From contig OZ038526.1 in the NCBI GenBank assembly GCA_964036665.1, positions 22,940,001 through 23,004,000 of the forward strand: a stretch of 64,000 nucleotides of DNA, in the 5' to 3' direction. The stretch is from Gordius sp. MW1 (lineage: Eukaryota; Nematomorpha; Gordioida; Gordea; Gordiidae). The notes under the pieces are model-generated. The model was not told the DNA's origin. It ran no database searches and saw only the letters and a list, made by a program, of their open reading frames with translations. Each line of letters opens with the position of its first letter. Positions within the stretch are counted from its first letter, which is position 1. The translations under genes and the position numbers were made by a program. This document shows, one piece after another, positions 10,953 to 30,807 of this stretch.

Positions 10953-12980
10953 TTCCATATGAAAAGTGTTTGTTTATGCAAGCTTATAACAAAAACAAAA
11001 AAAATGGTTTATTTAAGATCAGTATTAAATTCACTAATTTTTATAGTTAATAACAAAATTATAAGACTGAAATTAATAAAAATAAAGAAGTTTTGTGATT
11101 AAACTACTTTTATTCAGTTTAATCTATATATAAAATGTTTACGATTAAGTTGGGTTAACTAACAATTATTTACTGTCCATTGCGCCTTATGCTTATTTTT
11201 TCAGTCAAATTTTGTAAATAGAAATAAGTGCCTTGCATTATTTGGGCATAAAAATATTTAGTAATTTGATATTATGTGAAAATTAATGCGCTTGCTCAAA
11301 GTGAGGGTCCTATCTAAAAGTGACATTAGAAAAGTAAAAATGTTATTTCTTTCAGATACACGCTTTTTTTGATATACTTTCCTTACTGTTATACCTCGAA
11401 ATAAAATTACTTAATAAATTTCACTTGGTGACTTTATATTTTAAAACAAAACAATAGATTGCGTGACAATCATTTTATAAAAATTTAAGTGATTCATCTA
11501 AAATTTGCTAGGGAATGTTAAATAAGGAGATCATTAACACAAAACTGTTATAAACCGATAACCAAGCATTAGAAGCAGCTATTTATGTGAGAATACCCAT
11601 GATTTATCCAGACAAATAATTTGTCATTCAAACAAGTTAAATTATTTTTCAAGGATAGATTATCGGGATTTTTCGAGGGTCTTGAAAAATATTGAATATG
11701 AGGGTTAAAATCTTTTAAAATAAGTTAAATTATTTATGGAAGAACCAAGTTTATGTATATCCTAGAAGCCTTACCACCAAAAATTGCGCAAGAAGTGAAG
11801 GACTTAAGTTTAATATATCGCCGGAACAACCTAAGAACCTTTCGTACTTATTCATAGCGATGGTAAATAAGATAAATCATTTGAGCATTTAACTTCCGAT
11901 GATTTGGGTGAAAGGATGCCATTGCAACTTTTTTTCGTGCAGAATTTGATGGGAACGTATCAGCTTGATCAAAAAACGTAAGAGATTTTCCATATGAACT
12001 TGTAAAGGTTTTCTCCTACTTTATTATTTAAAGTGTAGTAAGCTTATTATAACCAAAAAATGGAATAAAACGATTGTTTATGCGTCTTTGTATGCACTTT
12101 TATACAGATAAAATAAGTATTAATATGAATAATATCTGTTTAAAGTATTCATATATCTAAGTTTCAATGCCTATTGTGTTTTCAAATTGTTTAATTAGGG
12201 ATTTGAATAAAGTGATACTATATATCCCCCTCCCTATTTGCGAGGAGTGCAAAGTAAAAATACTCAGCTAATTTAGTTGGCCAGTAATTGGTGGTTGTAT
12301 GCCTTGAGTTAGTGTTTGCTGAGTAAATGTAGAGAAATTAATTTGAATAAGTGAGCTTGTTGTTCATATACCGCGAGTGTAGTTGTAAGTGTGGTGGCCG
12401 AGGTGTGAGTGATTGTTGTGTGAAGTTGTTGTGCTATCCAATATATTGGTAGATACATGCCGCGAGCAGACGCATCTATATTAGAATCGCAATCGGCCAT
12501 CAGTTAAATCGGACAGCGGTGGTGAGAATGTTGGTAATATCAGGTGTTATTGCTTTCAATCGTCATCAAATGTCGTTTGTGTGTCATCATGCATTGTCTG
12601 TCCAAAATTGTTTGAGTCCTTTCTCATAAAAAGCGGCTGTGTAGGTATTGATGTTGAAGTGAATATGGGCACGAAAAGCAGTGGACATTTTTAGTCGGCG
12701 ACAGTCGTTGCAGAGTTGATGGTAAGAGTGTAGTAAGGGGTCTAGGTTGTCATCGTATTAGCAACCAGGTAGGTAGGCAGTTTCATTCGCTCACAGCATT
12801 AGGACAAATATAGATCGAAATCATTTGAGAGGTTGAAGGGGTTGATTGTGCATCTCGATCGATTCTTTGCTAGTGTCGTAATTGATAGCTTGAGAAAGTA
12901 GTGCCCAAAATAATCTGAGCTGCATTATTTTTAACTAAGATAACCATGACGCCGGTAATAATAATATGTGGTATTATAAC
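10953..12980. other. Intergenic region, no gene recognised
   Basis: AT-rich and without a convincing frame. The part from 12240 to 12900 has higher GT content and reads as ordinary spacer. No terminal repeats were found before the MITE that starts at 12981. Confidence 0.55.
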
Positions 12981-14162
12981 CATAGACTAGATAGACTGCT
13001 CATCAATGCACAAAATATGTACCCTTTTTTCCACCATTTTGTTAGCATGTTAAAGTGGTGATCATATAGAAATTAGTAATTTTGGCAAATTAAATAATCT
13101 TAAAAAGGTAAATAAAAAAATATTGAATTAGGTGGATATCATAAAAAGCATTTAAAAATAAAGATCATTTGAACAATACATAATAATTAAAAATGTAAAA
13201 ACTGCGATTAAAGTTTGTTTAATAAAATAGCGCCATCAATATTTTGTATATTATTAAAATATTCACGTTCGTTTAAATTTATAAACTAGTGAGGAAGGTA
13301 AATTGACTGTTAGAGGCAAAATTACATAGTTAAAATTAGAGCTGTTAAAAGTTCCTTTTAAAAAGGAACTTGTCAAGTTTCAGTTCCTTTGCCTAAAATG
13401 GAATCAGTTCCAGTTCCTAGTTCCTCATTTTAAAAAGGAACTAGTTCCAGTTCAGTTCCTTTTTTAATTTTTTTTAAATGTACAAACATCTTTTATTAAT
13501 TCGTAAAACCAATATATTATATATTACAATTTATAAAAATCATCAGGTAATAAATGTTTATTTGATTTTAACAAAATATTATTTTCAAAGTTGTCATCTA
13601 AAAGACATGTTCGCTTGTCTCTAAAAAAATTTTGCCCAAGCTAAATAATCTTTCCACAGGGGCACTTGATGGGAATGGCGTATTATATTTAATAAATAGT
13701 TTTTTAAATGGGGAAAACTGTCTAAAAGACTTAAATTCCGGTTATTAGTAAGCAAAAACGTTGATAAACTAGGTCCAGCCCGTTGAGATTTAGGACTAGG
13801 AATATGATAAAAATTAAAAACCAATTAAAGGAAATGAACTTAAGTCGAAAATTTATTTAGCAAACACTACCGTGAATAAAATACTAAATAATATTTAAAT
13901 TATAAATTAATTTAAAAAATTTTAATGTGAATTGAAATTGGCAAAAGGAATTTGTAAACCTTTTGCGATAAATTGAGAAAAAAAGGAACTAGTTCCAGTT
14001 CCTCATTTTAAAAAGGAACTTATTCAGGAACTAGTTCCTTGGAAGTAGTTCCTTTAACAGCTCTAGTTAAAATACATTAGTTGCACTCTTCAAAATGGAG
14101 GAAATTTTAACACACAACTAACCATATGCAACATATGCCATGAGCAGTCTATCTACTCTACG
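12981..14162. mobile_element. MITE (CATAGACT family) carrying a nested hAT copy
   Basis: Terminal inverted repeats CATAGACTAGATAGACTGCT at the left and the near-complement ending at 14162 bracket the element. The 8-bp string ATTATAAC flanks both sides (12973-12980 and 14163-14170), a perfect target duplication. The element has been split by the younger hAT insertion at 13337-14065; without it the original was about 445 bp. A shorter relative with the same ends lies at 20873-21146 in KAT5. CA-start ends and 8-bp duplications point to the hAT superfamily. Confidence 0.88.
13337..14065 (-). mobile_element. Nested hAT deletion derivative, 8-bp target duplication
   Basis: Ends are TAGAGCTGTTAAA and its complement TTTAACAGCTCTA; GTTAAAAT flanks both sides (13329-13336 and 14066-14073), a perfect 8-bp duplication. 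Subterminal sequence repeats AAAAAGGAACTAGTTCC many times on both sides. The centre, about 13540-13720 on the minus strand, retains pieces of a hAT dimerisation domain ([17 protein letters not shown], then [15 protein letters not shown] in a shifted frame). The transposase is therefore a frameshifted relic. Confidence 0.9.
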
Positions 14163-14677
14163 ATTATAACAAAAAAAAATATTTTATGGTAAAAAGAGGA
14201 AAATGGTAGGCTTAAACCAGCTTGTATCTAAACCAGAGTAGAGAAAGCTAACGGTTTACCTTTCCAACCACTTACTATGATATTAGGAGCATTGGCTCCA
14301 CAAAAATTTACATCCTACAAATCATAATATTTTTTCATATTTTATAAAGTTAGAGTACAGTGGAGACGGCAATAATTGCAAGAGTTCACTTGCCTCAAAA
14401 GATGATTGGCAGAGAAACGCAGACGGAGGAAAAGTTGGAAAAATCATGTTGAGAGTTGCTAAGATTTTTTATATTGATTCTTCTTACTCTTTTCTTTTTC
14501 TTTCACCTAAACGTGGTTTTTGATATCCTCACTGTTATTTTAAATGACTATAGTTCTGTAAAGCTTTAAATCATAAAAGTCAAATTATTTTATTAAAAAT
14601 AGTAGAAATAAATGATAATTTGTTTTCCTCTTTATAATATCTTTGTAAAGACATTATTAAATTGGAGGCCTGATTTT

Positions 14678-15570
14678 TTAATGGTTAAAAAGTTTAACAA
14701 AGTTACATACATAAGCATAATACAAAAATAAAAACATATTGGTTAAATACAAAGATCTATCTATATCATTATCCTCCAAAATAGGCCATGTGTCGGCAAA
14801 GGATTTAAAGCTGTATCGTGCAACAAGATTCCCTAGTTCTTGCCTGAGTAAAAAGGACGCAGAAATTTGAGATTTCGGTGAGCGTTTTCCGATTTCTTTA
14901 AAGAATTCCATTGCCTGTTTACCAAAGGAACCAGAGCACGAGGCAACGACAGGGATAAAAATATTGGATGCCAAAAGGGCAGAGTACTTTGTAGTTTTAC
15001 GCCCTTCTGCGGTAGGGATAGGGTTGTAATTAAAATGGGAAGGGGCAAAAAATTCCATTTGAGGGATAGACCATTTTGCCAGGGGACTAGAGAAGAGCCG
15101 TCAGGGCGCATCCTACCTTCAAGCGAGGGATCTGACGGCTCAACAAGGATTGAGGGGATTTTCACCTTTTTAAGGGCAGCTTGAATTAATAAATTAGCTT
15201 TAGTGTGCCTAACATATTTATATTTGTTAGGCAGTGTAGAGGGTGCCTAGCATATTCGTCTACTATGTTAAGACATTTCGACAATTGAATTCTCCGGTGT
15301 AACTAATCCCCAACCTTAAAGATATGGAATATGAAAGCTCAAATTCGTCAAGCAGCATTCCCAAAAGTTTGCTGGGATAGGCTTCAAGCCACTCGTGACC
15401 GGAACCATAGCGAGGGATTTAAGGTTGTAATGCTAACTATCATCGCTGCTCGATAAAAGGTAATCAACGGAGCGCGATACTAGTCCAGAATTCCAATCCT
15501 TTTGTCTCGTACTTTGAGGTTGAATGGTCTCGGGTGTGACATTCAAATTCCAAAGCTCTAAGGCTTGGGT
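14678..15570 (-). pseudogene. Non-LTR retrotransposon 3' ORF fragment
   Basis: On the minus strand, in shifting frames, the C-terminal region of a LINE polyprotein can be followed: SGHEWLEAYPS and LRLGISY (about 15420-15290), then EPSDPSLEGRMRPDGSSLVP (about 15150-15090), then ALLASNIFIPVVASCSGSFG and AMEFFKEIGKRS (about 14980-14880), then a basic-hydrophobic tail. The order matches the post-RT domain of a LINE family common in invertebrates. The reverse transcriptase core is absent and the frame is broken several times. Related fragments lie at 28990-29290 and 33930-34450. Confidence 0.75.
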
Positions 15571-16059
15571 TAGCAGAGTGTCGGAATCATGTGTTGTGAG
15601 ATTAAAATTTTAATTTTGGACGATTAAAAATAGGAAATAAAAGCAGCTAGCGATATGCTGCCGGGAGGATGAATTCCTAATCCTCCACATTTAATTGAGA
15701 GGGATGCTAGAAGCCACTTGTTATTAAATTTTAAATTTTTTCTAATAAAGTTTTTAATAAGCCTTTGTACGATTTTAAAACGTCTGGGTGTAAAAATGCA
15801 CTAGATGAGCGAAAACAATGATTAATCTTTGAAATGATTTTTGATAATGTAAAAAGAGTGATGTGCAATGTTAAATAGATATTTAATTTATGTTAGCATT
15901 TGGTTTTTTGACTTTAGCCACATTTATTTGCTTGAGATTTGTGCCATATTTTAAAACCAATTTATATACAATTTGATTCTGGTAAAAATAATCTATACTC
16001 ATTTAAAAACAATAATCATTAAAATTTAATGTAATTAAACTTAGTTTTTTGACTAGTAG

Positions 16060-17855
16060 ATGCCAAGAAAAACATCTGACATTTGGAAACATTTTTTCAA
16101 ACATTTATCATCAAATAAGAAAGGTTTTATTGCTGTTTTCTATTCTTGCAATTTAAAATATACGTTTCCAAACTCGACTAAAATGGCAAGTCATATAGAA
16201 GTGCCCAGATTATATAAAGGAAAAAATTTGTCAAGAAGTTTTCTTAATGCCCCCCTCTCCACAATCATCAATTTCAGAGGTAATATCTGAAAAATGCCCT
16301 ATACAACAAACATCTGCTTTATGTGACCCAAAACAATCAAAATCCAGTATTATAAAATACTTTTACGACATGACCCAATCTCAGTAAGAAAAATTAGATG
16401 AAAGGTTAGCATGGCTATTTTCATGTCTAACTGTCCCTTCAATATTACCGAGAACCCAAATTGGAGGGAATTTTTAAATTTTGCAAAACCTTCTTACAAA
16501 CCCCCTTCTAGAAAAGCAATAGGAAGTCGATTATTGAATAAACAATCTGACAAGATTACAATGATTATAAATGAAAAATTAAACTCTGCCTCAAATTTTA
16601 CATTAGTCAGTGATGGATGGACTAATATAAGAGGAAAATCAATCATAAACTTTATTATAATGACCTCAAAACCTATTTTTTAAAATCTATTGATACAGGA
16701 TCTAATGCTCACACCGGAGAATACATATCTGGGGAATTTTTAAAAAGTATTGCAAGAAATTGGATCTCAAAAGTTTATTGCGATTGTGACGGACAATGAT
16801 AAAAATATGATAAAAGCTTGGGAACTGGTGAAAATCGAAGTCGATTCTAATGAATGTTTCGCCTACGCTGCTCATGGCCTTAATTTACTGATTAAGGATT
16901 TATGCAATATTGTATCAAAAGAAATTATTGTAACCAAAGCTTATAAAATACATTTAATTCAGCGGAATTTTATATTCAACGTTCAAAGAAAAACAATCAT
17001 CCGTTTGGTAACCCTAAAAATTCCTTGCCCTACAAGATGGGGTAGTGTTGTGTTAATGCCAGAGAGTCTTATATCCAATAAAAATGTGTTACAAGAGCTT
17101 GCCAAAAGTGAAAGCTTCAACGATCGAAGTAAAAGGCAAATATTGCTGGACAACGAAGGCTTTTGGGCGCAAATAAAGAAAGTTATTACCTTTTTACATA
17201 TAATTTTAACCAAAATTTTGGCAATTTTAAGCAATAGCGGGTTTTTGTCTGATGTTGTGGAAGCCTTTTACTTTATAAAAACCCATTTTAATGATATTTG
17301 AAGTCACGAATTCAGCCTTTTCTATTCAAGTCTTATCAAGAAACTATTTTGCTGTAAACAATATTTCGCGGCAAACTTGATCGACCTACGTTATTGTGGA
17401 CAACATTAGACTCATAATGAAATAGATAATGCAATTTAAGCTACTAAGTTAGTATCACAAAAAGCAGAACTAAATATAGGTGGCCAAAATTTGCACCAAA
17501 GACGGCCTATTCGCGGAAGGATGTGTGTGGGAAAGTGTCAACTACACTTCCCCCCTAACATGGTGGAGAGGGTTGTGTATAGATCAACCCCTATCAGCAG
17601 TCGCTATATGACCTTTTTTTATCCCAGCAACAAGTGCCGTAACTGAAAGATATGGTTCACCTTTGGAAATGTTTATTCAAAATCTGGTAATTAAATTAAA
17701 AATGAAAAAATTAAGAAATTAGTATTCATTAGGCATAACATGCATTTAAATCAAACCATAAATTTCGATTCAAAAAAGACATTTTTGGTATTATCTTCTG
17801 ATGAGGCAATGTCTTCACTCAACGAAGATTTTGATTTTGAAAATTTATGACTATG
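16060..17855 (+). pseudogene. Decayed hAT transposase with BED finger
   Basis: Frames in order give a BED zinc-finger start (SDIWKHFF, then a CN motif and later HIE), a middle segment with FTLVSDGWTNIRGKSIINF (16600-16660), an RNase-H-like segment (VTDNDKNMIKAWE, CFAYAAHGLNLLIKDL, CPTRWGSVV; 16750-17301) and a C-terminal dimerisation part (PATSAVTERYGSPLEMF, then LVFIRHNMHLNQ; 17617-17850). The order matches full-length hAT transposases. Frameshifts and stops separate the pieces, so it is inactive. It ends about 300 bp before the start of KAT5. Confidence 0.85.
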
Positions 17856-18152
17856 ATTTATATTTAATTATAATTATGCTTGTATTTGCTTCTTCATATT
17901 TTTCGACATATAAATTTAATTTGTCTTAATCATACTTTTAACATTTTCTTATACTAATCTATCTATATTGCTCGTTTTTCCCCCTTAACTTCTTGTTTTT
18001 TTTCGTTTAGATTAGAAAGATGTTAAAACTATAAAGAAATGGCGCAGTAGATAAAACCCAAATTTTCATTTCACAGTATTTATTCATTGTAAATTTGGTT
18101 AATGATTTTTGCGACTGCATAGTCAGCTGATTAGGTAGATTTTAAACCAAAT

Positions 18153-25831
<7,679 letters not shown>

Positions 25832-27393
25832 CATGTGAAACTATCATTACATTTTACATCAATTTACATTAATTTACTGTCAAACATTTCGACCATTAAC
25901 CAAGCATTTAATGAACTTGTGATGATGATACATCAAATATTTGGTGCCCTTATGCATTATACTGTATTACCATTGCAATCCTTGTTTTAAATTGGTGTTT
26001 AGAAATATAGTTTTACATTCGTCATTATACCCGTAAATTATAAAAATATCGGCTACGCGTTTTACAATTTATATATATATATATTACTCAATTATGTTTG
26101 CCCTATCTTAGTCATGTTTGACAGTTTAAATGTTGCCCACACGTTAGAAATTAAATTGTTCTTAGTGAGAGATTTAACAAATGATATAGAAAAACGTATC
26201 TGTTTTAAAAACTAAAAGATTAAGAAATTTATCCAAATTTTCGCAGCAAATATACAGGTATGGACGTTGTTTCTACAATTTTACATATGTTTGATTAATA
26301 AGTATGAAATGTATATGCAGACCTAACAGAAAAATTGCAGACACTGGGTAATTAATATTAAACAACTCTAGCTAGGGCCATTGAAGGAAGATATGACTTA
26401 GTAAAAACAAGCCGGCGTTACTCCAAATCAAACAGGTGCTTGTAGCAACAGTAAGTTTAAAATTACGGTCAAGTCTTTAGTTTAATGGCGACCAAGAGAA
26501 TGAATAGTCGATTGGAAGTTATATTTTATTATTTTTACGGTTTGATTTGTGGAAAATGTATGCTGAGATTGGGCTTGGCAAAGAAATCTACGACTGTGAA
26601 CGTCGTGCCAAATTAAGCGCTCGGGATCATGTATTAAGAGTAATTTATTTGTTTTTTTACTATCGGCCAAAATAAAGAATGGGCTTCAATTATCGGATAA
26701 ATACTGACTGTTGTTGCCTGATCAAGATGCTCTATAAACTCGCGGTCGTTGGAGTATAAATGATGTGAGGCACAAAGTGCAGGCCAACTACACTCCCAGG
26801 GTCGAGATCGATGAGCAGTGCCCTCAAAAAATGTAGAGATCAAAGTTTTATATTGGTGTAGTGTCGGGTTCTTCACGACTTAAATCCCATAAAGTGAAGA
26901 GTCCCTAAAGGTCTTATAAATTACATCTTTTTATTTATAGTGTATTTGGTTTTACAATTTTAAGGTTTGTTTTAATCATTTACCATCTTAGAAGCATGTC
27001 CGAATCTAACTATTTCCTAATTTTATCCATTTTCCAATTTAACTCGAGGTGGTCATCTTTTCCCTCACATCCATTTCCAATACTATTCAATTTAAATCAT
27101 CTGCATCCCTAATTAATATATTTATATACCACCTTAGAATTCCCGATAATATATCTATGAATAACATTAGTCGAACTTTGTTTATCATGTCTGCTAAATT
27201 TGAAAACCAATTTCGCCCTGAAACAGTTATTCGTCATATGATCGAGTTGTTTACGCCTTTTAGCATTTCATTCTCGTCTCCGTAACTTTTTTCAACATAT
27301 ATAACGTAGCGTTTAATAGGATAGATTTGTACCCAAATATTTGAAATAGCTCGCCTTTGCTCTTTAGTTATATAAAAATAAAATGGTGCAATA
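25832..27393. other. Intergenic region after KAT5
   Basis: AT-rich 3' flank of KAT5. No canonical AATAAA stands out in the first 150 bp. The only coding-like stretch is the broken frame at 26480-26876 (separate entry). Confidence 0.5.
26480..26876 (-). pseudogene. Unassigned frameshifted coding-like stretch
   Basis: On the minus strand, one frame (26876 to about 26640) reads RSRPWECSWPALCASHHLYS, FIEHLDQ, PIIEAHSLFWP. After one shift near 26660 it continues as KKTNKLLLIHDPERLIWHD, VHSRRFLCQAQSQHTFSTN to a stop near 26482. The two parts follow each other directly and have balanced, protein-like composition and higher GC than the neighbours. I do not recognise the protein. It could be a retroelement piece, an old integrated sequence or chance. 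Confidence 0.35.
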
Positions 27394-27569
27394 CATGGGC
27401 GTAGCCAGGTTTTGGATTGGGGGGGGGGCGAAACGTTCAAAAGTTCAATTAAGGGGGGGGGGCAAAACATAATTTTTTTTAATTTTTAAGGCTTTTTGCA
27501 TTGAAATTTTTTTTTTCGCCATTTAGGGGGGGGGGGGGGCGGTTGCCCCTCCCCCTGGCTACGCCCATG
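27394..27569. mobile_element. CATGGGCGTAGCC foldback MITE
   Basis: It starts CATGGGCGTAGCCAGG and ends CCTGGCTACGCCCATG, perfect 16-bp inverted ends. The flanks GTGCAATA and GTGGAATA agree at 7 of 8 bases. Long G runs sit next to both ends and once in the middle. Other copies lie at 50173, 51183, 54965 and 60815. Confidence 0.88.
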
Positions 27570-27795
27570 GTGGAATAAATAAATGGAATAATTTAAGCTT
27601 ACTTATAACTTGTTCTATAAATAATGTGTAATTTATTTGTCACGAATATTATTTCACTAGCGGGTTAAGTACTCACAATTGTACCTTGTGCGACTCCTTA
27701 GTAACCATGAGAAATTAATATGGCCTATAAAGGATAAGTCTATTCGGTCAAAAACAAAGTTTGCGACACGCTAATTATTAAACTAATCCTAGTAT

Positions 27796-28798
27796 GTATT
27801 TATGTACTATCAATCCATTATAATTTATAAAGTTAGTTTCCAATAATGGTAGTTTAGGATTGATAAAATGCGAGGGTGGAAATGGGTTTAGATATTTCGG
27901 TCGTCCAGCGACCATTATCAATAAAAAAAAAAAGAGAAAAAAAAGGTAACTTACAAGTGATGTGAATTACCAATGAACGAGAAGGTGTCGACAAGTTTTA
28001 ATTTATAAACAAAAATAATGAAAACTGTTTCTCCTGCGCCGATTGCAACCAATTTTACGTGGGAGAAACAAAGAGAACCTTAGCTGAAAGAATTAAAGAA
28101 CACAAAGCCCCGCTGACACGATGCGCGACCCACTCCGCCGTAGCAGAACACTCTCTACAAAACCAACATACCATCGACTGGGACAACCCGACTGTCCTCT
28201 ACCGATCTCAGTATAACAAAGAAAGAAAATTTATCGAAAGCGTTCTAATCGACCGCCTCAAGCCCCAAATCAATGATCAACCAGGACAATTCAGAAATTA
28301 CAAACACATACACCCACACCTTCCTCTATAACTACCTGTTACCACTATACACATCCTATTACCCTTTTGTCTTTCCCCTATTGTTTCGTAACCGCCTTAT
28401 TTTGTAATTGCCATCATTTACACTAATCTTATAGTTGCTATTGCTTCATTTTTATAATCCCCTTTTGTATTTTACCTTATCCTTTATCTTAAAGTTGTTT
28501 ACCCCATCTTTATTTTAAATTTGTTTATCCCACTATTTCAATAAGTGTTAACTCTCTTGTTCCAACCGGTGTTCGCTATTATTCACCCTCCTATTTCAAC
28601 TAGTTTTCATTATTTTTGTTTAAAAATTAAAACTTGTCGACACCTTCTCGTTCATTGGTAATTCACATCACTTGTAAGTTACCTTTTTTTTCTCTTTTTT
28701 TTTATTGATAATGGTCGCTGGACGACCGAAATATCTAAACCCATTTCCACCCTCGCATTTTATCAATCCTAAACTATTATTATTGGAAACTAACTTTA
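27796..28798 (+). mobile_element. Penelope-like element, truncated, with inverted arms
   Basis: A 12-bp direct repeat TAATCCTAGTAT flanks the unit (27784-27795 and 28799-28810), which I take as the target duplication. Arms of about 200 bp, 27826-28026 and 28602-28800, are near-perfect inverted copies (landmarks GGTCGTCCAGCGACCATTA, ATGAACGAGAAGGTGTCGAC). Between them lies the 3' end of an ORF that encodes a GIY-YIG domain. Penelope-like elements often carry such pseudo-LTRs in direct or inverted arrangement. The reverse transcriptase part is missing, consistent with 5' truncation. Confidence 0.85.
28023..28331 (+). pseudogene. GIY-YIG endonuclease domain of a Penelope-like element
   Basis: The frame starts inside the left arm edge and reads NCFSCADCNQFYVGETKRTL, then AERIKEHK, a run of about 60 residues with FIESVLIDRLKPQIN, and a stop at 28331. 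The YVGET...R...EH pattern with the preceding C-x2-C matches the GIY-YIG nuclease of EN+ Penelope-like elements; the late E and the N-rich motif fit as well. The upstream reverse transcriptase is absent, so the copy cannot work alone. The domain itself has no stop, which suggests a fairly recent insertion. Confidence 0.88.
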
Positions 28799-28989
28799 TA
28801 ATCCTAGTATCTCCTTATTTGTAACGAAAACGCTACAAACGGCAAAGAGACATCCTTTACTTAGTTCTCAACGTGCACAAACACACTTGAGCTCACATTT
28901 TTTTTAATTAAAAGTTTATTGTTAAAAATCCGTTGAGAGCAATATAATATAAATACATGAAATATAAAAGACAAAATGCGTCAAATGAA

Positions 28990-29290
28990 ATGATAAACTA
29001 ATCTTATATGGCATCATCGAGTGGATCTTCCAAAATTGGCCAAGAATCCGCGAACGATTTAAAATTGTACTTGGCTATAAGAATACCAAGTCTTTGTTTC
29101 AGTAAAAAGGATACCGAATGTTTAGACGGGGGAGACGATCTTTCTACCTCTTTAAAAAAAGCTAAGGCCTGTTTGCCATAGGTGCCTGAACACGAAGCAT
29201 GACCAAAGACGGTCACAAAATGACATCATGTATGTTTGGCCCTATAGCTAAAAAAACCTTTAAGGCAAATGGAGAGGTAGTATACTTTGG
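28990..29290 (-). pseudogene. LINE 3' fragment
   Basis: The minus-strand frame reads FGHASCSGTYGKQALAFFKE, then SFLLKQRLGILIAKYNFKSF, ADSWPILED and a stop near 29004. It is clearly related to the fragment at 14678-15570 (ASCSGSFGKQAMEFFKE, KSFADTWPILED). Only the very C-terminal part survives. Confidence 0.75.
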
Positions 29291-30807
29291 GAATCTATAA
29301 TTAAACAAACTTGCAATAATTATGCTGGAATACGATGAGTTAATATTCTACATATATTAAGTATATATCCAGCCAATTTATAATCGACCCTAGATGGCAG
29401 TAATTATATTATAATTATTCAAATTGTATGGCACCTAATTTAATTTGCCACACTCGTACATCGGGCTTATTAATATTAATTTTATTTTAATAATTGCCTT
29501 GTTTATAAAAATTGATGATATTGCACCTATTTTTTACTTAGTGATGTAAAAATATGCTAAATTATTAAAAATATATTTTTTTTATATTATGGTTTTACTA
29601 TAGCATTCATCATTTTCTCGATTTTTTTTACCATTTTGCACCACAATTAATGCAAAGTCAGACTTGACCATGAAAGCAATTTTGAAAGATAGTTATGTTG
29701 TATAAACTTTTTCTAATTTTGATTTTGACACAAATAATATGCTTAAAATAAGAAAATTTCACTGCTTACTCTACTTATTTGAAAAGATAGAAATACGTTT
29801 AGAACGTCTTCAAATGTTAAATATTCTTTTTGGATCTATCTTTGCTCCCGCTTAACTGGTTTGACTTATAAAATTTGACTATCTATCCAACTTAAATAAA
29901 AAAGGTTAAAATTTTAATTAAATTTTCTATTTAGATATACAGATTAATATTCGAAATTAGGGTTTATTAATAATCTAATCTGAATAATTTAACCCAGAAA
30001 TTAGTTATATTTCATTTGTCTTAGTTCCTCCATGTGTCACATGTTATTTCCGCTCAAAAATATTAAGTTTTGTGAGCATCGCCTTGCCGACCTTTATAAG
30101 AAATAATATTTAGTAATGCAATAAAATCATGAATTTCCACAATTATTAATCAATGCCATTTTTAATATGATTAAAAAGAGCATTTTTAATAATGCAAACA
30201 AATATAGAAATTTATTGTCTAAATTATTTTAAAAGCTAGCCTAGATATGTCAAAAAATAATTTCTGGCGTTTTGACGGCTCATCATTTATTGGAAATTAA
30301 AAGCCTTTTTCGCTACATGAGAACGTACATGACAACATGTAATTTCCCGAAAATAAATTAATTAGGTCAATTTGCGGTTATGCGTTGATTAGCATCAAGT
30401 GACATTGAAATTTGATGATTGCATGACAGTGGATGTGTCAGGGCTTGCGTGTTGGAATTAAAACATCGGTTTATAATGTATTCACCTTTGTTTCCTCACA
30501 TGAGGAGGATTTGATTGAAATAAGTGAGCCGTTGAAATGGATGCTGTAATAATTTTATTTGATTGAGGTTCTTTTATAAAGTACAAGGCACGAAGAGATT
30601 ATATAACGACATTAAGGACAAACATACTTGTGTCATAAAACAACTTTATAATAAAAAGTCATTAACTTTTTACTCCACCATAATTTCATCATTTTATTTT
30701 TAGCATCAGCTAATTTGGAAAAAATGGGATTTAAAAATAGCTAATTGATGTATAATAAAATATAATTTAAGTCATAAATTTAGAAAAAAATCTAAGCTTA
30801 AAATAAA
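29291..30807. other. Intergenic region before the cysteine-rich gene
   Basis: AT-rich, with no coding frame or repeat pair that I could recognise. The promoter of the next gene must be in its right part; no clear core element was identified. Confidence 0.5.
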
